The notes under the pieces: generated by a model
What the model was told of the DNA's origin: nothing
The model's input: only the letters and a program-made list of their open reading frames with translations
Databases searched by the model: none
Assembly (NCBI GenBank): GCA_033064195.1
Contig: JARBJD010000009.1
Span: forward strand, 310,001 to 374,000
Source: Blattamonas nauphoetae
Taxonomy: Eukaryota; Preaxostyla; Oxymonadida
DNA length: 64,000 bases
Direction of reading: 5' to 3'
Shown: positions 1 through 10,640 of the stretch, one piece after another
How the letters are laid out: each line of letters starts with the position of its first letter
Numbering within the stretch: the stretch's first letter is position 1
Position numbers and translations under genes: made by a program

Positions 1-733
1 GAGGAGGACAACGAGTGGAAGGTTGAATGAGAATCGCCAATTCTCGAAACATCCTTTCCTTTTTTGTTGTGATCTTGGTTATCAGCCTTTTCTTGTTCGT
101 TTCATGAGATTGAGCGTTCTCCAGAACAGATTATTATGAAATAACGGCAAAATAATGATGAAACTTGACATATATCGGAATTCTGGGTCACAGATCTAGG
201 GTGTGGGTTTATCCGGAGTTGCGGGTTAAATCGAGTACGTTCATGAACTTTTTCTCTCTTTTCCCTGGCGGTTTGTATACAAGATCATCTCAGAATCATA
301 TCTTCAAACATTATTCACGTTGCAATAGTTTATTTTCAACAAATAAGAGCCAACTCCTGCAAACACTGAAAAAAGTGGTTTGATCGGCCTCTTGTTTTTT
401 TCAGGTTTTATCTCGGTCCATCGCCTTTTTCTCTCTCATTTTGCAGTATTTCATCTCGATTTTTACAATTGTCGTGAGTGGTATTCTGAAGGTTGATGAC
501 CACGTTGAACCATTTCATATCGTCCCCGTTTTCCTGAGATATCGGGGTATCTTGCCCATTTGTCAAGCCTGTGGCCTGTGGCCAAACCTATTCTTAAGCT
601 TTTCATGAAACCAAAATCATCCAATTGCCCTAAATTTTGAGCAAAATGGCGAACTGTAGTCGGAATATTGAGATAATGAGAAATTTCTACACAATTTGGG
701 CTGATCGTTTCCACCACCAACCTTTACTCACTA
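1..733. other. Stretch with no recognisable gene
   Basis: I see no protein family, RNA gene or clear repeat here. A short minus-strand open frame at 463-720 reads through mixed sequence without any motif I recognise. Given what follows, this is probably the decayed flank of the hAT-like remnant that starts near 734, but nothing in the bases proves that. Confidence 0.4.
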
Positions 734-2930
734 TTGTCCACAATCGATTCAATCAATCAAGAAGCAGAAGATGATTGGTTCCGTGTGGCTAGTATTTTGA
801 TTTATGGAGTTCCAATAGATATAGAAGGAGTGGATCTGTTCGACTTTACGAAGGTGTGTAGTGACATCCCAGACAAAGAAGGGACAGTCTTGGTGAAACT
901 CAGAAAACCTACCGATCATACCCTACATGATCAAGGCCGCCATGACCTCCTATGCACATTTACGAATGTGGCACTGGGACCATGTCTCTCTTATCAACGC
1001 CGTTTGCGATTTGATGCGAAACACAAACATATTTATGGGAGGACGACGAAATACAGCGTTTCTTATTCTGCAGTTGGCTCAAACGAATTCAAAACTATTT
1101 ACAAAGATGTATGGTACGCAGCGCAGAAAGGCGGAAGTGACAAGATAACTGACTATCTGAAAGTCTTGAATCGATCAAAAGTATCCATCGGGATTGGCGA
1201 TTCTGGAAGGCTTTTGAAAAAAGAAGGTTTCCCGATTCGGAAGGGACAGAATGGGTCAAATGTTTTGGATTCAAGTACGATTGGTGGGACTAACTTTCTG
1301 ATTTCACTCTACGTGACTCCGAGTGGCCCGTTCACACCACTCCTGCTTCATTGTGACTATTCAAATTCCTCTCACACATCTCATGATTTTCGCTCAGTAC
1401 GACATCAGAACGGTTTGTTTCGTTGCCAACAATGCAGAGGCATTGCAAGACGGGATCACATTTCATAACTCAACAGATGAACAGAGACAAGAATTACTGT
1501 CATACCAACCCACTATCCCTCTCTCTCTTCGTAGTCACAATCATCTTCTCCATCTTGCCTAGGGAGATGTGAAATACCATGCTCCTCACCCGAGTACGAT
1601 TCTTGAATCGATGCACAAGCTCAGAAAAGCATTTCCCTCAGAGATACATACCCTAATCGGGTCAAAACCCCACAAAGTCAGCCAAACAAGATGGCTGGAC
1701 GAATATGGACCGGTATGTTGGTTTACGAAACACCACCACCGTTTTCCAACACTCTCTGACAGTGAACGACAATTCTTTAAAGAGCTTGAATTCGTGAAAG
1801 GGATTCTCGAACCACTATGAATTCTGAAAAATCACTTTAGTCGGAGAGATTGCACAATCTCTGATGTCTTCGTTCTTTTAGGCATTGTGATCGAAACAAT
1901 ATGACTAAACGCTGATTCTATGGTTTCAGACAGATGGAAGTCGATTTCTCAGTTGACAATTGACTGTCTCTTTGTTCGCTTTTTCTGTTCATCATCAGCT
2001 CCATTTATGTTGTTTTCCGCGGCTCTCACAAAGCTTGGTCGAGATTCCATTTATATGAACAAACCAATTGTGGATTTCGACATAAAACTCACTGAAATTC
2101 CAGAACCAGCAAGTATAAGCGAATCTGAATCATCGAACGAAATCATCGAGGTCACTTCTGATGACGACTATTCCTCATCATCTCAACAATCAATGCGGAC
2201 AAAAATTGCGAAAAGACAACCAAAAAGTGTATCAGATCAAAGAATTCGAAAAAGAAAACGACAAACTTCGACACAGTCTTCCAACGCAAAAACACACACA
2301 CCCGCGCCGTCCAAGGGGCCTCTTCGACCAAGTCTCCCAAAAACAACAGTCATCGGCCAGAACCTCTTTTCAGTCGCATTTCACAACAAAGTCCATTCTC
2401 AATCCATAAACAAACTCCAAGACCATTCCATCAACTCGCTCTCAAGTTCCAACCACCTGTTCATCCCCTTCCCCTTCTCGTCTCAAAACAACCATCAAAT
2501 CTTCCAACGATTCATACCACATCACCTCTTCATCCTCAAACATCAAGTAACTACACTGTTTTTCCACACTTTCCGGTTCAAACTAATCCTCAACAACACA
2601 ATTATCTGGAATACCCTGAAAACTCATGGACATCATCTCTCCTGTGCGCCTCTTGAACTACTCAAGGAACAGTTCTCGGAATGGCTGGATCGCGTTGAAT
2701 CAATATCAGAATCCATCTCTTCAACCAAGTTCACAACATTCTGGGGGCAGTATGGAAGGGACAAACCAGCAATTGAACTTAAGGAACTGGCATGCCAAGT
2801 CGGTTCCATTCCATGTTCTGAAGTGGAATGTGAAAGATACTTTTCATACCTTGGAATGCACTACTCACCAGAGCACCAATCACTTGATCCAGAACAGCTT
2901 CTGGCAGAAATGTACGTAGCCCTGAAGTAG
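734..2930 (+). mobile_element. Degenerate hAT-family DNA transposon remnant
   Basis: The right end is the best part. Bases 2790-2930 encode a typical hAT C-terminal dimerisation domain, with residues IPCSEVECERYFSYLG followed by a leucine-rich helix ending in a stop at about 2930. At 1569-1820 a second frame carries the TRW motif (KVSQTRWLDEYG) and the alpha-helical region that precede this domain in hAT transposases. The 734-1468 frame may be the N-terminal part but shows no motif of its own. The frame changes several times between blocks and stops interrupt it, so this is a dead copy. No terminal inverted repeats or 8-bp target duplications were found. The middle region (1920-2600) is rich in Ser, Gln and His and looks like drifting sequence. 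The family call is good for the C-terminal part and weaker for the rest. Confidence 0.55.
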
Positions 2931-3079
2931 CGAAACAAAGACAACTACAGTCGAAATCATATCCTTCCGCGATTGTGTCTCACTTCAGTCTTGGTTTCTT
3001 ATCCATTTCAGTTGTTTAATTCATCAATTCAAATCAGTGTAGATATTCGACATTCGCCATGAAGTGCAGGAAAACGGTG

Positions 3080-4010
3080 GCTGAGATCTGACCCAGAAAG
3101 TTCAGATTCGTGAAACAAAACGTTCAAGAGTCCATCGAAATAAAAAGTGAAAGGTTCCTCGCTTGTCCTCAAAAAAAGTCTCCTCTTCATATCCCATCCT
3201 CATTTGAACATTGTTAGACTCAAAAAAGATAGAGACTTAGTCCCCAAGCCAAAAAAGAGATCCTTCTCAAGCGGAAGGCTGGGCTGTCGATCGCAGCAAT
3301 CGGAAGACAAATCCACAGATCGGAGAGTACCATTCGGACCTTTCTCAAAGGTTGGCTAAAAAAGCCAAGAAAGAAACGAAACATACAGAGGACTTCCACG
3401 AGATGCACAACGGTGCAGGAAGACGCAATTATACTCGCTGAAATTGACTCCAATCGCTTCAAATCAAAAAGAGATATCAAAGAAAAACTCGCCAAGACAC
3501 ACCAGATTGTGTTTCTGAATCTACAATTGGGAGGAGAGGAAAGGAGAACGGGATCTCCCAACAACCCGTCAAGAGAAAGCCCCTGCTTCGATCCATCAAC
3601 ATTGAGAAGCGTTTGTCGTTTGCACGGGATCATGTGAAGTGGAGTCAACAAGATTGGAAGCGAGTCCTCTGGAGCGACGAAGCAATGGTTTGCCTAAAAG
3701 AACCGAAAGGGAGAAGAATATGATCCGAAATGTGTACAACATACAGATAAACATTCGATCCACTTGATGGTTTGGTGTTGTGTTGGATGGGGTGGTGTTG
3801 TGAAGCTTGTCTTCATAAAAGGCAAGCTGGAACAAAAACAATTTCTGAAAATAGTAAAAACACGTTCATGACCATGGAATTCTGCTCTGCGAACAACCTT
3901 TCATATTCCAACAGGAAAATGACCCCCACCAACTTCTGCGAACAAGAACGATTAGTGAGTTGAGAGGTCCAGAGGAAATCTAATGAGACAGAAGACAATG
4001 AAATAGAGAA
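3080..4010 (+). mobile_element. Tc1/mariner-type transposase relic
   Basis: From about 3598 one frame reads KRLSFARDHVKWSQQDWKRV then LWSDEA. This is the helix and first catalytic Asp block (WSDE) of Tc1-like DDE transposases. About 70 bases later another frame gives HLMVWCCVGW and then VVKLVFIKGKLEQKQF, the block that follows the first Asp in the family. The region after it resembles the second catalytic block, with FQQEND in place of the usual QDN. Stops and frame changes separate the blocks, so the copy is inactive. The N-terminal DNA-binding part would lie in 3080-3560 and is only weakly visible as a basic stretch. No terminal inverted repeats were identified. Confidence 0.6.
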
Positions 4011-4152
4011 AGAGACATACTATGAGCGAGATGGACATCATCGACTGGTCCGCTTTCACCACTTTCACAATTGGTGATCAAGATCAGAACCCATTGTTTG
4101 ATCCGAATAACTGACCAATGACCATGCCTTTTCGGCTGGCCACGTAGGAATA

Positions 4153-6143
4153 CAGTAAACCAAAGTTGACAGACCTATATGAAGTGTTCCTGAGTTAAAT
4201 TGTGTTGACAGGACTCAAATTAAGTTGTCCCATAATTCATTCAGAGAAACAGGGGCATTAAGGCAGAAGCGATCTCAACTTAGAAGAGCTGTCCCTCGCG
4301 CAAGTAGAACCTTTCTCATTATTTCCATTGACTTTTCACTTTTTTTTCTTATTTGTTGTGAAAAAAGCATAAATGAGTGACCAGAGTCAAAATCAAGCGC
4401 ATTTTGGGCGGATCCTCTCAACCCCAAAACCTTTCCATCCCTCTCTCTCTCATTGTGTGTTTTCTTTTATCTACTTCATTTTGATGACATTTTTGTACCA
4501 CACCGCAAACTACACCAGAAACATGGACATCATTGAGTCTCCCATCATCTCAGGTGTCATTAACAACTTCAAGGACCGTTTCCAGAAATGTTCCAAGACC
4601 GAAAACAAAAAAATACCCATTGATGAAGCGTCGATTGTGGAGGCAGCCAGAAAGCTTGCAGAAAGAAGCGAACTATTTGACAGAAAATACGAAATGTCAT
4701 TCCTAGACCAATTTCAGAGGAAACTCCAAGTGGCAAAATCTGAGACTCGTATGAAAAGAACGACCTCTTGAAAAATTGACAGCTCCATCCCAAAATATCA
4801 ACGGAATCGCACTGAAACTTCAAAGCATTTGTGACCGAACTACACGACCAGGACCGAAACCAGCTCTGACAATCCCTGATCGTCTTGTACTGTATCTCCA
4901 ATGGCTGAGGGGCAATGAAACGATCGAACGGATCGCGTCGATGATGAAGCTGTCACCATCAATGGTTGCCAATGGGATTTCATTTATCAGAGACAAGCTC
5001 TTTGAGGTTGCTCAGCGAGAAATGGCAATGAGGAGATGCAGACCTCGCATTCCTGACAATCAACAGTTCAGGAATGTGGCTCTTCTTGTCGATGTAACGA
5101 CCATCCCAATCGAAATCCCTTCTGGAACATTCAACGAGAAAAAGAAGTGGTACAATGGTCACCACAATATGTACAGTAAGAAGGTGCTTGTCGGTGTAAT
5201 GGCTACTCCACCGTTCGAGGTAGTCATTGTGAGCCAACTTGTCGAAGGGAGCGTCTCTGAACTGGCGATTTACGAGTCATGCCTCCCAGAGATGAAGGAA
5301 AATCTCTAAAAGACGGATGAGGAAAGGCAGCTTTTGGCAGGGGATGAAAACTATGCCAAATGGACAGCGATGGGAGACAAAGGATACATCAGAGTGTCGG
5401 ATGAGATCAGAATGATCCATCCAAAGAAGAATGTGAAGCCGGAGGCACTAGCTGACATCCAGCTTAACGAAACAATTGCCAGTTTCCGCGTTCCAGTTGA
5501 ATGGTTCTTTGGCAGACTGAAAAGATTGTGGCACAGACTGGCTCTGAGATACAATCCCGACAGAAGCAACCTCAACGCTGATTTTCACGTTGCTGTATGG
5601 CTGACCAACATTGACATTGCGCAGAAGTACCTGACAGATGAGGATGGGCAGTATTCTCATCAACTGATCAGTTCTCTCCTCGACACTGTCCAAGAAAAGG
5701 AGGCAAGACACCGCGAAGCTGTCCGGATTTCGAAACACAAGAGACAAAACTCCACAAAAACCATCGATCTGATGATGTCTCAGCCCGCACTCGAATCATT
5801 GGACTGGTCAGATGACATTGACATCTACTTTGGTATTTCTCTCTCTTCAACATCACTTTTTTGAGTTCTCTTGATTTAAAGACGGTTTTCCCACAACTCT
5901 CCCGGGTTTTTTATCGTCTATAAACTCATTTCATGTCTAAACTGCACTTAAATTCAATTATTGGAGAGTAAAACAGAGAATCGGTGAGTTGAATCATGTT
6001 GATCTGAGTTGGTCTGGGTTGATCTGACTTATCTTAACTCAACTCAGGAAAACTCAGAATGACTCGGGTCAACTCAAAATAAATCAGTTGCACTTAATTT
6101 AACTCAGTAGACTCAATATAGGTCTGTCAACTCTGGTTTACTG
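4153..6143 (+). mobile_element. HARBI1-like (DDE_Tnp_4) DNA transposon, nearly whole
   Basis: A transposase gene lies between terminal inverted repeats at 4153-4179 and 6117-6143, which match at 26 of 27 positions. Inside the right end, 5980-6110 holds many degenerate copies of a ten-base unit close to ctcagatcaa, a subterminal array typical of transposase binding regions. Related ends occur near 15.3-15.5 and 17.5 kb, so this family has at least one other copy here. I could not define a target-site duplication; in the second copy the similarity continues a few bases outward, so the true ends may lie slightly beyond these coordinates. The high match of the repeats and long open frames make this the youngest-looking autonomous element in the window. 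Confidence 0.75.
4523..5864 (+). CDS. HARBI1-like DDE transposase (one in-frame stop, one intron)
   Basis: The protein is a PIF/Harbinger-group DDE endonuclease that cuts and joins its own element ends. A helix-turn-helix region reads PDRLVLYLQWLRGNETIERI and then ASMMKLSPSMVANGI. The catalytic triad is visible as the Asp in LLVDVTTIPIE, the Asp in MGDKGY and the Glu in VPVEWFFGRLKRLW; the YNGHH motif after the first Asp is also typical. I read a 34-nt GT-AG intron at 4749-4782, which joins the two long frames exactly and removes an apparent stop. The start at 4523 is the first Met close to the domain; an upstream in-frame ATG at 4373 is possible. One in-frame TAA at 5307-5309 splits the core between the first and second Asp blocks, so this copy is probably a recent pseudogene unless the stop is read through. 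Confidence 0.7.
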
Positions 6144-6152
6144 ACTTTTCTT

Positions 6153-6599
6153 ATGAAATTTCTAATGTTCAAGAATAATGCGTCATGGACTGATCGAACT
6201 TTTTTTAAAATGAGCGTCATGCCAAAAGTGAAGCTAGAACAAGGCCATATTCCGACGAAAGAGATCCTGATTCAACAGAAAGGACTCTTATTCTACACAC
6301 AACTCACGGATCTCCTGAATCTCAGATTTGTCCAACATAGTGGAGACACTGACGCCGAGAAGGCGAGATGGTTCATTCAGAGAACCAATCTCGTCCAATC
6401 ACTCAAGCAGCTTCAAGGGGAATCGATCTCACGAGGTCTCGGGAACAGGTTGTTGAGAGATGAAGAGGAAGAGCAAATTGTGGAGAAGGCTCTCGCTGCG
6501 TATAAAACCGATAAACCTTGGAAATTGAAAGATCTTCGACAAACGATCCAGGATGATTTTGGGACTTCTGTGTCTGATAACTTCCACAGAAGATACTGA
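6153..6599 (+). pseudogene. Transposase-like N-terminal fragment, family unclear
   Basis: A 148-codon open frame starts just outside the right repeat of the HARBI1-like element. Its second half (EEEEQIVEKALAAYKTD, then LKDLRQTIQDDFG and HRRY) has the spacing of a paired helix-turn-helix DNA-binding domain as in pogo or Tc1 transposases. The catalytic part does not follow in any frame; about 300 bases later the sequence reads as a hAT element instead. It may be the head of a pogo-like element that lost the rest when the hAT copy came in. The family is a guess. Confidence 0.3.
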
Positions 6600-6899
6600 A
6601 CGGCATGATGTTGAGATATCGAAAGATTTCGAAGAAATACCCTGGTCTTTCATCTTCCATACAAATCACATCCCTGTCACTAGGTCAGAAAAAGTGATTA
6701 CATTTCTCCCTTGCATCTGTTTGGATGGGTCTTGTGAGATCCTATTCTTTGTGATTGGTTGTTCAATTGATATATTGATGAGAGAACGAAGAAGATGACA
6801 TTTGAGTCTCAAACAATTGAACGAATTATTGGACCGGACAGTCTGTTCTATTTCCTTCATGATCATGGATCTCAAGACGACTGAAACACTGTCTTCCTG

Positions 6900-8050
6900 A
6901 TCAGCATTGTGGAAAAATGACAGAGGAACAAAATGTCTTTTCCGATGGTTCTAAAATGGCATCGGTGCTAACAATGGAGAACAAAGACACCCTTTTCGAT
7001 TGTAGATTTATTGCAGCTGCGAATGTAGCTGCCACTGGACTCAGCGAACGTGATTTTCCCAAGCTATGACATCTTCTGGATTGGAGAACTCATCTCCCAT
7101 CATCGTATTCGTCAATCAACATCTCACCCACACTATACCGTCATCTAACACAACAACTGGAGAAAGAACTCTCGGCAGACCTCAGGGAATACATGCATTC
7201 CGGAATGCCCTTTTCTTTGATCTTAGATTCCACAACTGATGTGACAGGAAAGAAGAAGGTTGGTGTCCTTGCAAGAATCCTTGGTCCCGAAACGAACCCA
7301 GAAACCAACTATCTTATGTTGGAAGAAAAAATTGGACCATCAACTTCCACTGGATACCTTCAACTTCTCGAAGAAATTGCGGAAAAAACCAATTTACCCA
7401 TGAATTGTGTCACCTCCGTCGCAACTGACGGAGAAGCAACCACGACAGGATCCGAAACTGGATTATGGATTCAACTGTCAAACAATTACGAGAGAAAACT
7501 CACTCAAAACTGCGCTGCCTACCGAACTCAATTTGTGCTACAACTTTGAATGAAAAAGCAGTTTTATTCCACTTTTTCTTTATTCTTCAACGAATGGCAC
7601 AGCTTCGCTGAAACCATCTCACAATCCCAACTGGGGCCAATACTCGATGGTTTTCCCAGGATCAGACTGCACAAAAAATTGTATTCCATGATACAGGAGT
7701 GTATTGGTTCATATCCTCAACAAATAATGAATCGGTCAAATAATATCTAATCTCCTGAGCTCTTCTCAATATAGTCGTTTATTCTGTCTCGTAACATTGT
7801 GTCTACCTCTCTCCTACTTCACCTCTTCCCTTCAGGAAAAATCCCTCACTTTTATGACAAATGCCAGATTTTTCTCTGCCACAAAGAAGAATCTGAAGTG
7901 GCAGTGTGGTCCTGAACAAATCTTTCTCTCGGCAAAAGAAAGCATGATATCACTCGGACTGCTGCCACGTCTCGCTTCCTTCCATGAATCCCTTCGAAAA
8001 TTTGAAGTGAGGCTCCTTACCAAGCCTATTTCGATGGAATAGACATGTGA
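6900..8050 (+). mobile_element. hAT-family transposase remnant, central part
   Basis: The frame from about 6918 reads an alpha-helical block (CRFIAAANVAATGLSERDF) and then, at 7193-7549, the core of a hAT transposase: FSLILDSTTDVTGKKKVGV carries the first catalytic Asp region and SVATDGEATTTGSETGLW the second. The usual CHAHR-type block after it is decayed to NCAAYRTQF. The 7550-8050 sequence continues with weak similarity and several stops. No dimerisation domain follows, so the copy is truncated as well as broken. It may belong to the same family as the remnant at 0.7-2.9 kb, where only the other end of the protein is well kept. Confidence 0.55.
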
Positions 8051-8084
8051 TTAATCCGAAAATTTGCATCAATCCTGGTGGTGG

Positions 8085-8592
8085 GGCTTGAAAAATATAT
8101 ATTGGTCAAACTAAGAAAAATTTTAAATGGTTCCGCGCCGAAACGCCTGTGTCGGGAGAAAACCTCAAAATACTGTGAAAGCCAGAGAAACACACATTTT
8201 TCTCACCTTTTTACGCTCGTTTCTTCACAACCAGCCATCCGTTTTGCACCAAATAAAGTGCACTGTTATCGTAAAGGTCTCGACAAAAGCTACTCAAAAA
8301 AAAGATGTTTTGTCTAAGAAGTTTTGTCGAGAAATATATCGGTTTTTTCCGATTTTTCCAGATACCCAGAATTTTTTCTCCAATTTTTTTGTCAAAGTGT
8401 TCCTTTCACCAAACAAACATTTCTCTGAAAAATTTCATCAAAATTGGTTCAGGGGTTGTGAAGATATTGTCGAAATATATAGTTTTGGGCAAAACAGTGT
8501 CCTTTGAGGTGTTCTCGAATACGCATAGCTAATAATATTGCTAGACATATTTTTGGCTAAGTGAGACCAATATCTATTTTTCAACCCCTGAT
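8085..8592. repeat. Foldback MITE, family A, copy 1
   Basis: The ends are inverted copies of one another: the left end reads ggggcttgaaaaatatatat and the right end is its imperfect complement at about 8560-8592. The inside starts with a GC-rich box (ggttccgcgccgaaac near 8128) and then gagaaaacctcaaaatactg, both shared with the copies at 28.9 and 29.4 kb. No coding capacity is credible. The element looks non-autonomous; its parent is not obvious in the window. Confidence 0.7.
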
Positions 8593-8599
8593 ACCCGGA

Positions 8600-9925
8600 T
8601 TGGTAAATTTTTAGGATGAATCACACGTCTAAAAGCCAACAAGGTTTGATTCTCTAATTTCTTCATGAGACTATTCATTCACGGGCAAAATGTCCAGGCA
8701 TACTTTTCCAGGAACATTCAAGAGTAACTTTATGTTTTCATCTCACCAATCACTTCATCTAAAAAGAAAGATTTGGGGAGAAAATCAAAGTGGCAGATTG
8801 TCTTTGGCATGTCCCCTTGAGGTGAAACACCGTTGTACTTTTTTCTTCCTTCAATGGTGTGGTCTTTGCCAGTCGTGTCTTCGTTTGGTAGTGAGGTCCA
8901 ATGAGGTGGTGTACTGGAGCCGGCAGAGGACGACGCCATTTCGAAAATGGGTCACAGTATCAAATATGAAAATGTTTTTCCTGGCGGTTGAGAAAGGAGG
9001 AGCTGAAACGACAAAGAATCCATCATGGTTGATATTGGTCGAAAAAAGATGGGTGAAATTGTGATCAATGGTTCCGATCGTGTTGGAGAGGATAGAATTC
9101 TTTTGATCCTTGAGTCTCTCTCAGAAAGAATTTCAAATTGTCTTTGAAATCAGCAAGACAAACAACATCATTCATTCCACATATGGAAATATCATTGTCA
9201 ATCACTGCCCGTTGCATCTTTACATGTTGCTGATGTATCTCAAGAAGTTGTTCCTCCATCATCAATTCATCTGGTATGATTTTGTTTCTTTGGATCATCT
9301 CTTGTTTCGCAAAACAATATACCTATCCTGATCGAATAAGATGGTCGAGCGTTTTTGAACGCACGGAAAAGGTTTGTGTGGAAGGTCATGCAATTCTGAG
9401 GCATTCTTCGAAAGTTGGACAACTATTGAAAACCTGTGTCTCGCATGACACCGTAGGATTTCGATCGTTGCATTGAAAGAGGTCGATGAAATCTGGCGTT
9501 TGCAGCCGTTTGGCATTCGGAGAAACTGGTATGGCTTTTTCGCTGAAATCACATGACTTTGCCAACCTTCTAGGGTGACGGAGAGAGTTCTCATCAGCAG
9601 GAAAACCAACCTACTCCAGTTCAGTGGAAGTGCAATGAGGCACGAGAGCTTGGAGTAATAGAATCTGGTCAAAGTGTTCCATGACTTTGTACGCTCTGGA
9701 CGAATCCAAAAAGCACATTCAATTCTCACTCTGGCATAAAAATGATGTCTTTGATTTGTGCCCACATTGACATTTCGTGTGAATGGAGACGAAAATCGGT
9801 TCATTTTCCTCACTAAGTTTTTTCAACACTTCATTCTAGATGTAAGTTTAGAGGACATCAAGATCGACCCTTAGAAAAATGTTGGGAAGGAGAGAGAATT
9901 CTTATCAGATATTTTCCTCAAGTGA
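8600..9925. other. No recognisable gene
   Basis: Several medium open frames exist on both strands (for example 9295-9813 on the minus strand and 8690-9064 on the plus strand), but none carries a motif I know, none has a plausible splice pattern, and codon use looks random. The stretch lies between a MITE and a pogo-like fragment and is probably decayed element sequence. Confidence 0.4.
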
Positions 9926-10140
9926 TTGGCGCCAGACATTCCGGACAGGAAAACGAGAATCAAAAAGCCAAACTCTAGAGCTCTCTTAGTATTCGACGGA
10001 CATTCATCTCGCAATCAACCGAATCTTTGGAAGCAGCTTGCGGACCAAGGGATCGACAGCATTTGTCTCCCGTCGATTTTTTCGTCGATCCTCAAACCCT
10101 GTGATCAGTCTGAAAACTCTGCTTTTCAAAGAAACCAGCA
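9926..10140 (+). mobile_element. pogo/Tigger-type (DDE_1) transposase fragment
   Basis: A short stretch reads ALLVFDGHSSR, then a helix, then CLPSIFSSILKPCDQS. This matches the second catalytic Asp (FDGHSSR) and the following P-x-x-S-x-x-x-QP-x-D block of pogo/Tigger DDE_1 transposases. The first Asp block and the DNA-binding domains are not visible upstream. The fragment is cut off on its right side by the DIRS-type fossil, which suggests the retroelement inserted into it or that a deletion joined them. Confidence 0.55.
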
Positions 10141-10640
10141 AAAACTCCCACCTCTCCCATCCAGGAGGACAACATGTGGGGAGAACTGGAACTCGGCTGG
10201 ATCTCAATGAAGGTGAATTTAAGCCGCTACAGAATGACATTCTGGAATTGTTTTTTAAAATGGCCCGCATCCGATCTCCATGGAACTCTTGCGGAGGATA
10301 CCAGGCGAGGTTTTCCACTTGGATCGAAAGTGCTTTCAGATCCTCTCGTGAAAAATGGGGGGAGATTGACTTGTTGCGTTGGAATGAGTTGAGACTTGGG
10401 GTGTTGATCGTGAACCCCAGTCTGTTGAGCTGGGTTATTACCTCCCGCATGTTGTTGCTGGATTCCGTTGGCGATAGTCCGACGACGATAAAATCGTTCA
10501 AATACGCCGCAATAGGAAAACGAGGGCGGAAACGGCCTGTGACCATCCGAAGCAGAGTGTTTGCTGGACATACGCCCGTCCCTCGACGACGAAGCCGAAA
10601 TATGGCTGATCCGTGACGTGAAGAGGAAGATCCATTCGTC
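10140..10640 (-). mobile_element. DIRS-type tyrosine-recombinase retroelement fossil, minus-strand piece
   Basis: On the minus strand a reverse-transcriptase-like block reads AAYLNDFIVVG and then a helix ending LNRLGFTINTP, the position and spacing of the YxDD box and following region of DIRS-group reverse transcriptase. Only this part of the element is present and it is broken. It lies head to head with the plus-strand piece that begins at about 10,640. The degree of decay suggests an old insertion. Confidence 0.5.

Noticed and set aside
5307-5309. Alternative genetic code in which TAA is sense
   Set aside because: The stop lies in a transposon; host genes end in TAA (39,215), TAG (56,744) and TGA (52,189), and none of them needs a reassigned stop once introns are removed.
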